A stretch of 64,000 nt of DNA from Cupriavidus necator A5-1 (GCF_000744095.1 NZ_JQLI01000001.1:4216001-4280000), one strand, 5' to 3'. Positions 18,053-26,920 are shown, counted from the stretch's first letter. Numbers and translations: made by a program. Notes: a model not told the origin generated them from the sequence alone.

Positions 18053-18473
18053 GGAGGTCATCTGTCGTCAGCATGGCAGGCTCCGGCGCAGGCGTGCGCA
18101 CGGGCGAACGACAGGCGCGCACAGGCGTGCGGCTGCCGTGCGCGCAGGCACACGGATGCGGAATTACCGGAGACGAGGGAGGCTGCGGTGCGTGCCCGTC
18201 AGCCGCGCGGCGGCGGGGGCGGGTGCGCGCCGCCGGAGAACGGCGGCGGCGGTGCGACAGAAGCGAACGCAGGCTGGCGACGCGCGCACGGCAACGCGTC
18301 GCACGGGGGCGCGGCGTTGACGGGGCGTTGGCGGTCTGCGGTCATGGCGGGATTAGAGAAAAAACTTCGAACAGAAGGTCTGCCGATGCTATGCCTGTGC
18401 GGGGGCCGCGTCAATGGCACCTAAACGCACCTAAACGGCGTGTTTCGACGTGGATGAGCGTTGCGGCCAGTAC
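18053..18473. other. Gene-free stretch between the EamA and Sir2 genes
   Basis: About 420 bp without a credible gene. It includes a very GC-rich segment at 18180-18300 and a short direct repeat CACCTAAACG / CACCTAAACG at 18416-18435. The EamA promoter must lie here on the minus strand. A 26-codon plus-strand frame at 18343 has no ribosome-binding site and no plus-strand gene after it. Confidence 0.6.
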
Positions 18474-19343
18474 TCAGCCCGCCGCGCCCTGCTCCAGTTG
18501 CTTCACCAGCGCCTGCAGCGCCGGCGCGCAACCCGCCTCGACCTTCAGCGCGAGCATCGCATCCGCGCGCGTGGTGCCGAGATTGAGCGCCGCCACCGGC
18601 TTGCCCATCTGGCCGGCCCACACGCAGAAGCGGTAGCCGGAATAGACCATCAGCGACGAGCCCACCACCAGCATCGCGTCCGCGGCTTCCAGCGCCGCCC
18701 GCGCGGCATCGACGCGTGCTCGCGGCACGGACTCGCCAAAGAAGACCACGTCGGGCTTGAGCACGCCACCGCAGCGCCCGCACTCGGGCACGCAGAACTG
18801 CGCGAACAGCGGCGATTCGAAATGCACGTCGCCATCGGCGGCAGGCTCGGCGATCACGTCGCGCAGCGCGGCGTTTTGCGCAAGCAGCCAGTCCTGCAGC
18901 CCGGCGCGGTCATGGCGCGCGCCGCAGTCCAGGCAGATGGCGCTGGCCAGGCTGCCGTGCAGCTCGATCACGCCCTGGCTGCCGGCGCGCTGGTGCAGGC
19001 CGTCGACATTCTGCGTGACCAGTGCGGTCAGCCGCCCTTGCTCGCCGAGCCGCGACAACGCATGGTGCGCATCATTGGGCCGCGCCTGCCACGCCACCGG
19101 CCAGCCCAGCATGCTGCGCGCCCAGTAACGCTGGCGTCCGGCGTGCGAGCCGAGGAAGGCCTGCAGCGTAATCGGCGGCGAGCGCTGCCACTGGCCGCGC
19201 GCATCGCGGTAGCCGGGGATGCCGGAGTCGGTGCTGATGCCGGCGCCGGTCAGCACGAAGAGGCGCGGATGGCGCTGCACGAAGTCGAGCAGCGCGGACT
19301 CGGCGGCTTCAGCGGTCTGGGGGAAATGCAGCGGAGCGTTCAA
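18474..19343 (-). CDS. Sir2-family NAD-dependent protein deacylase
   Basis: The protein has 289 residues from a TTG start. Sirtuin motifs in order are LTGAGISTDSGIPGYRD (NAD-binding loop), TQNVDGLHQRAGS, the catalytic His in ELHGS, a zinc site of two Cys pairs (CLDC near residue 138, and CGRCGG near residue 190), and GTTRADAMLALKVEAG near the end. It removes acyl groups from lysines using NAD. The gap between the zinc Cys pairs is longer than in E. coli CobB. The TTG overlaps the stop of the preceding small gene as TTGA, suggesting translational coupling. Upstream in-frame starts would overlap that gene fully. Confidence 0.88.
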   Translation of the reverse strand: MNAPLHFPQTAEAAESALLDFVQRHPRLFVLTGAGISTDSGIPGYRDARGQWQRSPPITLQAFLGSHAGRQRYWARSMLGWPVAWQARPNDAHHALSRLGEQGRLTALVTQNVDGLHQRAGSQGVIELHGSLASAICLDCGARHDRAGLQDWLLAQNAALRDVIAEPAADGDVHFESPLFAQFCVPECGRCGGVLKPDVVFFGESVPRARVDAARAALEAADAMLVVGSSLMVYSGYRFCVWAGQMGKPVAALNLGTTRADAMLALKVEAGCAPALQALVKQLEQGAAG

Positions 19344-19531
19344 CTGGCCGGGTCCTCGGCATGGCGCGCGGCCTGGCGCGCCTCCCAGGCGCGCAGTTCC
19401 TCGCGGTAGCGGTCCAGCTCCTGGTAGTAGTAATCGAAGATGCAGGGATCGCAGCCGGAGCCGCAGCAATCGTCATCGCCCGGGCGCTCTGGCGGCACCG
19501 GGCGGGGGTCGTCGGGGGGCACTTGGGACAC
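19340..19531 (-). CDS. Small oxidoreductase-like protein (PF09791 type)
   Basis: The 63-residue protein has the pattern of the oxidoreductase-like N-terminal family: a Pro-rich start (PPDDPRPVPPERPGDDDCC), a cluster of four Cys (DCCGSGCDPC), then FDYYYQELDRYREELRAW. The Cys cluster probably binds a metal or Fe-S centre. A GTG at 19531 gives the family-like start. Its last codon overlaps the TTG start of the Sir2 gene, so the two are probably made from one mRNA. Confidence 0.75.
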   Translation of the reverse strand: MSQVPPDDPRPVPPERPGDDDCCGSGCDPCIFDYYYQELDRYREELRAWEARQAARHAEDPAS

Positions 19532-19620
19532 GTACAGCTCGCGAATACAGGCCAATGGCGGAATCAGCCGCCAGTATATTCCCGCCGGCCACACCCCGCC
19601 CGCGCCCCTCACCGCGCCGC

Positions 19621-19947
19621 TCAGTGGCCGAGCAACACCTCGCCCACCGGGATCACCAGCGCCGTGCCGGCCAGGCAGGCGATGTCGTCATCGGCAAGCC
19701 AGCGCGACACCAGCCGCGCCAGCCTGGCGCCGATGCGGTCGAGTTCGATGGGGTCGGCCAGGTAGACGGCGTCGATCACGCTCTGGTCGAACTGCAGCGC
19801 GGCACTCATGCGGCAACGTCCGGGCGAGCCCGCCGGCTCGGCCTGCCAGCTGACCTGCACCTGGCTGCCGCCGCCGGGGCTGTATTCGGCCGACATCGGA
19901 AAGAGCCGGCAGGTATGCTCGCGGGTCCACTCGACAAGGGCAGTCAT
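19621..19947 (-). CDS. Hypothetical protein
   Basis: This 108-residue protein of unknown family is acidic to neutral, with no signal peptide and no membrane segment. It contains one near-C-terminal DDDIACLAGTALVIPVGEVLLGH segment. Strong codon-position GC bias supports real coding. It lies between another small unknown gene (45 bp upstream) and the oxidoreductase-like/Sir2 pair on the same strand. I cannot assign a function. Confidence 0.6.
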   Translation of the reverse strand: MTALVEWTREHTCRLFPMSAEYSPGGGSQVQVSWQAEPAGSPGRCRMSAALQFDQSVIDAVYLADPIELDRIGARLARLVSRWLADDDIACLAGTALVIPVGEVLLGH

Positions 19948-19992
19948 GGCGATTCCCCTCTGGCAGGCCAGCATGCCCGCCGGTGCGCCGCC

Positions 19993-20259
19993 TCAGCGGC
20001 TCAGTACGTGGTAGAACCAGTCGTGCGCCCGCGCCGGCACGCCCAGCGCGCTGGCATCGATGCGCCGGCCCTGCACTTGCAGTGCGCCGCCGTGCAGGGC
20101 ATCCACCGCTGCCTGGGCATCCGGGAACCTCCCCATCACGCCATTGCCCAGCATCAGCATCCAGTCCTTCTCGCGTGGGATCAGCGTGAGCTGGCCCGCG
20201 GCGGTCTGGCAAAAGAAGTAACCGTACACACACCCCCCAGTAGCCTTGCCTGCGTCCAT
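19993..20259 (-). CDS. Hypothetical protein
   Basis: The 88-residue protein starts at the ATG at 20259. It contains GYFFCQTAAGQLTLIPREKD and an HDWFYHVLSR C-terminus, with no signal peptide or membrane segment. No family is recognised. It is divergent from the patatin autotransporter gene, with 213 bp between them, and precedes another small unknown gene on the same strand. Confidence 0.6.
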   Translation of the reverse strand: MDAGKATGGCVYGYFFCQTAAGQLTLIPREKDWMLMLGNGVMGRFPDAQAAVDALHGGALQVQGRRIDASALGVPARAHDWFYHVLSR

Positions 20260-20472
20260 CTTAGTCGCTGCGCGGGCCATGCGCGACGCACGGCTGGCGT
20301 GGCGGCGATCTGCACGCTTCCGAGCGGGGTGATGAATTGTTTTTGCACAGTGTGCCGAACACGGCCCCGAATGGGGCGTTTTGCCCGAAGATAGTCCAAG
20401 GCCCGACCCGGCCGCGGACAGGCAGGGAAACTGGCGCCGCACGCGAGCGCCGACTGCGGACATGACAACGCC

Positions 20473-22764
20473 ATGAAGGCAGCCACACTCCAATGGTTGC
20501 GCACCCTGCTGCCCGCGGCCATCGCCCTGGCGGCCGGCGCAGCCATGGCCGCCGGCGCGCCTTCTGCGGCCGCCGTGCCGGAGAACAGTGTCGCCGACCC
20601 TTCCGCGACGCTCGCCACGCCACTGCCCGCCGGTCGCACGCGCCCGCGCATCTGCCTGGTGCTTTCCGGCGGCGGCGCGCGCGGCGCCGCGCATATCGGC
20701 GTGCTGAAGGTGCTGGAAGAACTGCGCGTCCCGGTCGACTGCATCGCCGGCACCAGCATGGGTTCGCTGGTGGGCGGCGCCTATGCCACCGGCATGTCGC
20801 CCGCCGAGATGGAACGGCTGGTCGGCGGCCTGAGCACCGACAAGATCTTCAAGGAACGCCCGCCGCGCAAGGACCTGACCATCCGCCGCAAGCAGGATGA
20901 CTTCACCAACCTGGTCACGCCTGAGATCGGCGTGCAGGCCAGGGGCCTGCTGCTGCCCAAGGGCGCGGTCTCGGGCGTGCAGCTGGAAACCGTGCTGCGC
21001 CAGCTGGCGCGCGCGCCCGGCTACCGCGATTTCGACAAGCTGGCCATTCCCTACCGCGCCGTCGCCACCGACCTGGTGGCGGGCACGCCGGTGGTATTCA
21101 GCCAGGGCGAACTGGCCAACGTGATGCGTGCCAGCATGTCGGTGCCGGGCGCGGTGGCGCCGGCCGAGTATGAGGGCCGGCTGCTGGTTGACGGCGGGCT
21201 CACTGACAACCTCCCGGTCGGCGTCGCGCGCAGCATGGGCGCCGATATCGTGATCGCCGTGAACCTGGGCACGCCGCTGATGAAGCGCGAGGAACTGAAC
21301 TCGATCATCGGCGTGACCGGCCAGATGCTCAATATCCTGACCGAGCAGAACGTGCGCGCGTCGCTGGCATCGCTGCGCCCGACAGACGTGCTGATCGAGC
21401 CCGCGCTGGGCGAGTTCTCCGCGACTGACTTCGACCACCTGCTCGAGCCCGTGCCCATCGGCGAGGCCGCCGCGCGCAAGGTGGCCGACCGGCTGGCCCC
21501 ACTGGCACTGCCGCCGCCGCAGTACGCGCAGCTGCGCGCGATGCAGCAGGCGGTGCCAGCGCCCGACACCCGGCCGGTGGACGAGATCCGCATGGCGCCG
21601 CTGCATCGGGTCAACCCAGAGTACGCCACCGCGGTGATGGAGACCAAGCCCGGCGAGCCGGTCGACCAGGCCACGCTCGACCAGGACATGCGCCGCCTGT
21701 TCGGCACCGGCGACTTCGAGCACGTCAACTACGGCATCCTGGAAGAGCCCGGCAAGCGCGTGCTGGTGGTCAACGCAGTGGAGAAGTCGTACGGCCCCGA
21801 CTACCTGCGCTTCGGGCTCGGGCTCAGCTCGGATTTCCGCGGCGATGCGTTCTTCAACCTGGTGGGAAGCTACCGCCGCACCTGGCTGAACTCGCTAGGC
21901 GCGGAATGGCGCACCGACCTGCAGGCGGGCCAGACCTCGGCGCTGATCAGCGAGTTCTACCAGCCGCTGAACACGCGCCAGTACTTCTTTATCGCACCGC
22001 GCATCGAGCTGGAGCGGCGCCCGGTCAATATCTTCCAGGGCAGCACGCGCATCGCCACCTACGACCTGCGCCGCTTCGACGTGGCGCTCGACGTGGGCAG
22101 CCAGTTCACCAAGTACGGCGAGCTGCGCGTGGGCGTGCAGACCGGTACCCTGGACGCCACGCTGAGCACCGGGCCGGCGGTGCTATCTCCCGGGCCGGGC
22201 GATATACGGCGCGGCGCCATCACCGGGCGGCTGTTCTTCGACCAGCTCGACAGCGTGGACTTCCCGCGTTTCGGCTATGCGGCCTCGGTCCGGGTGTATG
22301 CCTCGCAGCCGGGGCTCGGCGCCGACGACACCTATGTCAAGGCGCAGGCCGATGGCGTCTATGCGCACTCATGGGGCAACCATACGGTTTCGCTCGGCTT
22401 CAAGGTCGGCAGCAATATCGGCGGCAATCCGCTGCCACGCTATGACTTGTTCCAGTGGGGCGGCTTCCTGCAGCAGTCGGGGTACGCCACCGGGCAACTG
22501 CTGGGCGGCAACCTGCAGTTCGCGAGGCTGATGTACTACAACAAGCTGGCACAGCAGACCCTGCTGCAAGGGGTCTATGCCGGCTTTTCACTGGAAGCCG
22601 GCCGCATGGGCGCGCCGCTGGTGCCGGGCAGCCCGACGGGGCTGCTCAAGTCCGGCTCGGTCTTCCTGGCGCTGGACAGCCCGCTCGGGCCGCTCTACCT
22701 GGCCTACGGCCGCGCAGCGGCGCGCACGTACAGTTTTTACCTGTACCTGGGCAAGCCGTACTGA
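20473..22764 (+). CDS. Patatin-like phospholipase with C-terminal beta-barrel (type Vd autotransporter, PlpD-like)
   Basis: The 763-residue protein has a signal peptide (residues 1 to about 27). The patatin domain (residues 58-260) has the oxyanion motif GGGARG (66-71), the nucleophile elbow GTSMG (Ser95) and the catalytic DGG (Asp240). A POTRA-like segment (about residues 375-450) and a BamA/Omp85-type beta-barrel (to residue 763, ending in aromatic FYLYLGKPY) follow. This layout defines type Vd secretion, where the barrel carries its own lipase to the surface. Substrates are likely phospholipids. A strong terminator follows 122 bp after the stop. Confidence 0.93.
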   Translation: MKAATLQWLRTLLPAAIALAAGAAMAAGAPSAAAVPENSVADPSATLATPLPAGRTRPRICLVLSGGGARGAAHIGVLKVLEELRVPVDCIAGTSMGSLVGGAYATGMSPAEMERLVGGLSTDKIFKERPPRKDLTIRRKQDDFTNLVTPEIGVQARGLLLPKGAVSGVQLETVLRQLARAPGYRDFDKLAIPYRAVATDLVAGTPVVFSQGELANVMRASMSVPGAVAPAEYEGRLLVDGGLTDNLPVGVARSMGADIVIAVNLGTPLMKREELNSIIGVTGQMLNILTEQNVRASLASLRPTDVLIEPALGEFSATDFDHLLEPVPIGEAAARKVADRLAPLALPPPQYAQLRAMQQAVPAPDTRPVDEIRMAPLHRVNPEYATAVMETKPGEPVDQATLDQDMRRLFGTGDFEHVNYGILEEPGKRVLVVNAVEKSYGPDYLRFGLGLSSDFRGDAFFNLVGSYRRTWLNSLGAEWRTDLQAGQTSALISEFYQPLNTRQYFFIAPRIELERRPVNIFQGSTRIATYDLRRFDVALDVGSQFTKYGELRVGVQTGTLDATLSTGPAVLSPGPGDIRRGAITGRLFFDQLDSVDFPRFGYAASVRVYASQPGLGADDTYVKAQADGVYAHSWGNHTVSLGFKVGSNIGGNPLPRYDLFQWGGFLQQSGYATGQLLGGNLQFARLMYYNKLAQQTLLQGVYAGFSLEAGRMGAPLVPGSPTGLLKSGSVFLALDSPLGPLYLAYGRAAARTYSFYLYLGKPY

Positions 22765-22885
22765 AGCGGCGACCGGCTGTCTGTACGCCAGCCAACCCCC
22801 ACCAAAGTTGTATGTAATGTCTTAATCCATATGTCTATACTTTTCCTGTCACCAAGACCCCCTCTTGAATGACGACCCTTCCCCG

Positions 22886-22915
22886 GTCGCCGCTCCCCAG
22901 CGGCGACTTTTTTTT
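22886..22915 (+). terminator. Rho-independent terminator after the patatin gene
   Basis: A perfect 9-bp GC-rich stem GTCGCCGCT / AGCGGCGAC (22886-22894 and 22899-22907) closes a CCCC loop and is followed by eight T residues (22908-22915). This is an ideal intrinsic terminator in the plus orientation. Confidence 0.95.
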
Positions 22916-23035
22916 GGGCGCTCGCCACGCATGCGGCGCAGACTGCCCTTGGAAGACGGGCCCTGCGCGCGACCCCGCGACGCCTATAATCCCCGCCTCG
23001 GGCCGCGCTGGCGGCCGTTCCGGCTGACATCTTCC

Positions 23036-23470
23036 ATGCAGATCGATTTCACCCATTTCACGCCCTGGCTGTCGCTGGCCGGCGGGCTGGTCATCGGACT
23101 GGCCGCGGCGCTGATGATCCTGGGCCTGGGCCGTATTGCCGGCATCAGCGGCATCGTCGGCGGGCTGCTGACGCTGCCGCACGGCGACACCCGCTGGCGC
23201 GTCGCCTTCGTGGCGGGGCTCCTGCTCGCACCGTGGCTGGCCTACGCACTTGGCGCGATGCCGCAGGCGCATATCGATGCGAGCTGGGGCCAGGTGCTGG
23301 CGGCGGGCCTGCTGGTCGGCATCGGTACCCGCTACGCGGGCGGCTGCACCAGCGGGCACGGCGTGTGCGGCCTGTCGCGCGGCTCGGTGCGCTCGCTGGT
23401 GGCCACGCTGACCTTCATGGCGGCGGGCTTCCTGACGGTGCTGGTGCAGCGCCACCTGCTGGGAGGCTGA
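23036..23470 (+). CDS. YeeE/YedE family membrane protein, first of a pair
   Basis: The 144-residue inner-membrane protein has four predicted helices. It carries the family motif YAGGCTSGHGVCGLSRGS (Cys at about residues 103 and 109), which in YeeE/TsuA-type proteins forms the thiosulfate or sulfur-species pathway. A TATAAT-like element lies upstream (22985-22990). The next gene starts 1 bp after its stop and encodes the second half, so the two probably form a heteromeric transporter (PmpA/PmpB-type arrangement). Confidence 0.88.
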   Translation: MQIDFTHFTPWLSLAGGLVIGLAAALMILGLGRIAGISGIVGGLLTLPHGDTRWRVAFVAGLLLAPWLAYALGAMPQAHIDASWGQVLAAGLLVGIGTRYAGGCTSGHGVCGLSRGSVRSLVATLTFMAAGFLTVLVQRHLLGG

Positions 23471-23471
23471 C

Positions 23472-23900
23472 ATGGGCGCGCTCCTCCCGACACTGTTTGC
23501 ACTGCTGGCCGGCCTGGTGTTCGGCATCGGCCTGATTGTGTCCGGCATGGCCAACCCCGCCAAGGTGCTGGGCTTCCTGGACCTGGCGGGCCCCTGGGAC
23601 CCGTCGCTGGCCTTTGTGATGGCCGGCGCGGTGCTGATCGGCGTGGTGGCGTTCGCGCTCGCGCGCCGGCGCGCTCGCTCCTGGCTGGGCCAGCCGATGC
23701 ACTGGCCGGCCGCCTCCGCGGTGACGCTGCGGCTGGTGCTGGGCAGTGCCGCGTTCGGCGTGGGCTGGGGGCTGGCCGGGTTTTGCCCGGGCCCGGCGCT
23801 GGTGGCGCTCGGGGCGGGCTATGCCAAGGCGTGGGGCTTTGTCGGGGCGATGCTGACGGGCATGGCGGTCTACGAGATCGCCGAGCGCTGGCGCGGCTGA
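23472..23900 (+). CDS. YeeE/YedE family membrane protein, second of a pair (DUF6691 type)
   Basis: The 142-residue protein has four predicted helices. It opens with GLVFGIGLIVSGMANPAKVLGFLDL and has the conserved cysteine motif WGLAGFCPGPALV near residue 103. It complements the preceding 144-residue partner; one complete YeeE protein corresponds to the two together. Paired genes of this kind are linked to import of reduced sulfur compounds and often occur near persulfide dioxygenases, none of which is visible here. Confidence 0.88.
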   Translation: MGALLPTLFALLAGLVFGIGLIVSGMANPAKVLGFLDLAGPWDPSLAFVMAGAVLIGVVAFALARRRARSWLGQPMHWPAASAVTLRLVLGSAAFGVGWGLAGFCPGPALVALGAGYAKAWGFVGAMLTGMAVYEIAERWRG

Positions 23901-23993
23901 GACACCACAGCGGGACGAAGCGGGCAGCGGGCGGCGCACAAACCCAGTCGGGAACGCATGCGGGGCTGGCCCCCGCCGCCAAGCCGGTTTAAG

Positions 23994-24014
23994 ATTGCGC
24001 GATTATCGAACAAC
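23994..24014 (-). promoter_or_regulatory. PcaR/PcaU-type operator upstream of the IclR regulator
   Basis: Read on the minus strand, GTTGTTCGATAATCGCGCAAT closely matches the GTTCGATAATCGCAC-type sequence bound by the IclR-family beta-ketoadipate regulators PcaR and PcaU. It ends 22 bp before the ATG of the IclR-family gene, a position expected for autoregulation. Confidence 0.65.
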
Positions 24015-24036
24015 TATCCGAGACGCCACCCCGCCC

Positions 24037-24885
24037 ATGGAAGTCCTCCGCCCCATCGGTCTTGGCCATGCCCAGGCCGACACCGTCCGCGTTGCCCGCC
24101 CCCAGGCCGACCTGCTGAGCAGCTTTGCCGGCGATCCCAACTTCATGCTGTCGCTGGCGCGCGGGCTGACCGTGCTGGAAGCCTTCTCGGAGCGCAAGCG
24201 CCCGCTGACGATCTCGCAGGTGGCGCAGCGCACGCAGCTCTCGCGCGCCTCGGTGCGGCGCTGCCTTTATACGCTGGAGCAGCTGGGCTACGTCAGCCAG
24301 CAGGACGGCCAGTTCGCGCTGCGCCCGCGCGTGCTGCACCTGGGGCATGCGTATTTCTCGTCGACCTCGCTGGTCTCGCTGGCGCAGCCGATCCTGGACA
24401 ACCTGAGCGCGCGCATCCATGAAACCTGCACGCTGGCGATCCTGGACGGCACAGACATCCTGTACCTGGTGCGCTCCGAAGTGCAGCGGGTCCTCAACTA
24501 CTCACTCGGCATGGGCAGCCGCCTGCCCGCCTACTGCACCTCAAACGGCCGGCTGCTGCTGGCGCACCAGCCCGCCACGGTGCTGGACGGCTTCTTCGAG
24601 CATGCCGAACTGCGCCCGCGCACGCTGCAGACCAAGGTCTCGCGCCAGGAACTGGAAGCGTGCTTCGAGCGCGCGCGCGAGGTGGACTATGTGATCGTCG
24701 ACGAAGAGCTGGAGCCGGGCCTGCGTGCGATGGCCGTGCCGGTGCGCTCGGCCTCGGGCATCGTGCTGGCAGGGCTGAGCGTGAGCGTGCGCGCCGCACG
24801 CGTGTCGGAGGCGGAGATGATCACGCGGCTGCTGCCGCCGATGCGTGAAGCCGCCGCGGCGATCGGCCGGATGGTCGGCTCCTGA
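24037..24885 (+). CDS. pcaR: IclR-family regulator, PcaR/PobR type
   Basis: The 282-residue protein has an N-terminal winged helix (residues 45-105: FMLSLARGLTVLEAFSERKR, then LTISQVAQRTQLSRASVRRCLYTLE). The IclR effector domain follows, with ETCTLAILDGTDILYLVR and VDYVIVDEELEPGLRAMAVPVR, hallmark stretches of the Pca/Pob subgroup. Such regulators activate beta-ketoadipate pathway genes in response to beta-ketoadipate or protocatechuate. A matching operator lies just upstream. No pca structural gene is in the window, so its targets are elsewhere. The symbol is by subgroup only. Confidence 0.82.
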   Translation: MEVLRPIGLGHAQADTVRVARPQADLLSSFAGDPNFMLSLARGLTVLEAFSERKRPLTISQVAQRTQLSRASVRRCLYTLEQLGYVSQQDGQFALRPRVLHLGHAYFSSTSLVSLAQPILDNLSARIHETCTLAILDGTDILYLVRSEVQRVLNYSLGMGSRLPAYCTSNGRLLLAHQPATVLDGFFEHAELRPRTLQTKVSRQELEACFERAREVDYVIVDEELEPGLRAMAVPVRSASGIVLAGLSVSVRAARVSEAEMITRLLPPMREAAAAIGRMVGS

Positions 24886-24970
24886 TCCCTTTCCTGCCTT
24901 TCTTGCCTTTCTTACGATTGCGAGCTGCGGCTCGAGCGTCGGCCCGCGCAAGCGGTCCGCTTCAGCCGGC

Positions 24971-25756
24971 TCAGCCGCGATGCGCGAGTTCCAGCGAGAA
25001 CACCAGCCGCTGCAGGAAGTTTTCCATGCGCCCGTCCGGATTGACGAAGGCGCAGCCGAAATGGTGGATGGCGTTGTCGTCGTGGCCCACCAGCCAGTGG
25101 CCGACCACTTGCAGGTCCAGCTCGAGCTTGCCCAGTTCGCGGAAATCCAGTCGGCATTTGCCGATGGTGGTGCCCACCGGCAACTGCTCATCCGTTACCG
25201 TCTTCGAGCGCAGGCCCACGCCTGACAGCGACAGGTCGGCGATATCGAGGCGGAGCACCGTGTTGTCCGGCTTGCGGATCTCGCAGTGATAGCCCTTGGT
25301 CACCAGCGTGCGCGCGCGGAAATGCCGCCGGCGCTGGAAGTGGTAGAGCTTCTCCGGGAATCTGGCGACAAAGGCCGGGCCCTGCTCGAAGCGCGTGGCG
25401 GCTGGCTGGCCCACCACGAAGTTGACCGGCACGCCACGCAGCAGCCCCGAGAACGCGTTCTCTTCCGAGGTCATCAGCGACTGCCGCTCGGCATCCGCAT
25501 TGCACCAGTCGAAGACGAAGGTCCGGTCGACCGGATCGACGTGCAGGATCGACGTGACGAACTGGTGCCCGGTACGCGTGCGCACGCTCAGCATGCACTT
25601 CTGCCACGACAGGTCGCGCAGCACGGTGCCGATCTGCGAGTTGTGCGTCAGGCGGTAGCGGTCATCGGGCGGCGCGCCGGCCTCAATGTCGGATTCGGCG
25701 CCAGCTTCATCGCCGGATTCGGCGTCGGAGCGCCCGGAGGCATCGTGCAGGTTCAT
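24971..25756 (-). CDS. ycgR: Flagellar brake protein YcgR (c-di-GMP binding)
   Basis: The 261-residue protein has an acidic N-terminal tail (residues 1-32). The YcgR domain follows (NSQIGTVLRDLSWQKCMLSV through about residue 135). Then comes a PilZ domain with the c-di-GMP switch FQRRRHFRAR (RxxxR, about residues 142-151) and DLSLSGVGL (D/NxSxxG). When bound to c-di-GMP, YcgR docks on the flagellar motor and slows swimming. No flagellar genes are adjacent, which is common. The ATG at 25756 is preferred over a TTG four codons upstream. Confidence 0.92.
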   Translation of the reverse strand: MNLHDASGRSDAESGDEAGAESDIEAGAPPDDRYRLTHNSQIGTVLRDLSWQKCMLSVRTRTGHQFVTSILHVDPVDRTFVFDWCNADAERQSLMTSEENAFSGLLRGVPVNFVVGQPAATRFEQGPAFVARFPEKLYHFQRRRHFRARTLVTKGYHCEIRKPDNTVLRLDIADLSLSGVGLRSKTVTDEQLPVGTTIGKCRLDFRELGKLELDLQVVGHWLVGHDDNAIHHFGCAFVNPDGRMENFLQRLVFSLELAHRG

Positions 25757-25944
25757 GGATTCACGCAACGTCTGGAATGGCGGGAAGATGCCGCCGGGTG
25801 GCGCGGCAGCAAGGTCTGCCTGCCGGCCGCGCGCCGCATGTTAAGCGCGTGCCCCCGCGTCCGGCAAGACTCATGGCGACACCTTCGGCAAATCTGTGGC
25901 AGAACTTGAGCACAGACTTACGGGGGGTAGCGCCCCCGCCGCTT

Positions 25945-26841
25945 TCAGGCCTTCGCCAGCCCTGGTGGCGGGGCGCCAAGTGTTGCCTGCGCCTCTTCGC
26001 GCAGCCAGCCCAGCAGCGCCAGCCGGCGCGTGTCGTGCTCGAACGGCGCGGGCGATAACAAATGGTAGGTCGATCCGTCGGCAACGAAGCCGAATGGCGC
26101 TGCCAGCCGGCCATCGGCGATCTCGTCGGCGGCCATCAGCTGCGAGGCCACGGCCCAGCCCAGTCCTGCCGCGGCGGCCTGCAGGCTCAGGTAGAAATGC
26201 TCGTACCAGGCGTCGCCATCCAGCATCAGCGCGGCCGCCGCATCGCTGCTGGCGGCCTGCCAGCGCTGCCACGCATCGGGCCGCGTGCGCGTATGCAACC
26301 GCACGGGAACCGCCAGGGGGGCATCCGGGCCGGCTACCGGCCTGCATACCGGCCCCACCCGCTCCTGCGCCACCTCGCGCGCATGCCAGCGCGTATCGAA
26401 AGCAAAGTCATTGCGCCGCAACGCCAGGTCGGCGCCGCTGCGGCCGAAGTCGATCGGCCCGCCGGCGGCCATCAGGTGCAGCGGGATATCGGGGTGGCGC
26501 GTGGCAAAGCGCGGCAGCCGCGGGATCAGCCAGCGCATGGCGACGGTGGGCTCGCACGACAGCACCAGCGCGCGCCCCGGCGGCTGCGTGCGGATGCGCG
26601 CGGCGGCGCCGGCCAGCACCTCCATTGACTGCGTGGCGGCGGCAAACAGCGTGCTCCCGGCCTCGGTCAGGAAAACGCCGCGGTTGCGCCGCTCGAACAG
26701 CGCCACGCCCAGCGTCTCTTCCAGCTGCCGGATCTGCCGGCTGACCGCGCCATGGGTCAGGTGCAACTCCTGCGCGGCGCGGACAAAGCTCTCGTGGCGC
26801 GCCGCCGCCTCGAAGAATCGGATCCAGCCCAGCCAATGCAT
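25945..26841 (-). CDS. LysR-family regulator (GcvA-like), divergent from a LysE exporter
   Basis: The 298-residue protein opens with LGWIRFFEAAARHESFVRAA and ELHLTHGAVSRQIRQLEETLG, typical of the GcvA/AmpR subgroup. The effector domain (residues 90-290) has the short GcvA-like form. The gene is divergent from a LysE-family exporter with 133 bp between them, the classic ArgP/LysG-LysE layout, so control of that exporter is likely. The C-terminus is Pro/Ala-rich and unremarkable. Confidence 0.88.
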   Translation of the reverse strand: MHWLGWIRFFEAAARHESFVRAAQELHLTHGAVSRQIRQLEETLGVALFERRNRGVFLTEAGSTLFAAATQSMEVLAGAAARIRTQPPGRALVLSCEPTVAMRWLIPRLPRFATRHPDIPLHLMAAGGPIDFGRSGADLALRRNDFAFDTRWHAREVAQERVGPVCRPVAGPDAPLAVPVRLHTRTRPDAWQRWQAASSDAAAALMLDGDAWYEHFYLSLQAAAAGLGWAVASQLMAADEIADGRLAAPFGFVADGSTYHLLSPAPFEHDTRRLALLGWLREEAQATLGAPPPGLAKA

Positions 26842-26901
26842 CGTTCAGTTTTTCTCACGAATTTGCGCGAGTATATATCGGTTGTGGTGGCATGGATCGA
26901 T

Positions 26902-26920
26902 TACGCAGAATTGGGTACGC
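26902..26920 (-). repeat. Degenerate copy of the dispersed 19-bp motif
   Basis: The plus strand reads TACGCAGAATTGGGTACGC, which differs from the minus-orientation consensus (CACGCAGAAACGGGTACGC) at three bases, one of them the variable first base. It lies in the LysR/LysE intergenic region, 54 bp upstream of the exporter ATG. It is the only copy found in the first 40 kb. Confidence 0.55.

Noticed and set aside
18343..18423. 26-codon frame with Leu/Lys-rich start, possible leader peptide
   Set aside because: No ribosome-binding site and no plus-strand gene downstream for it to regulate.
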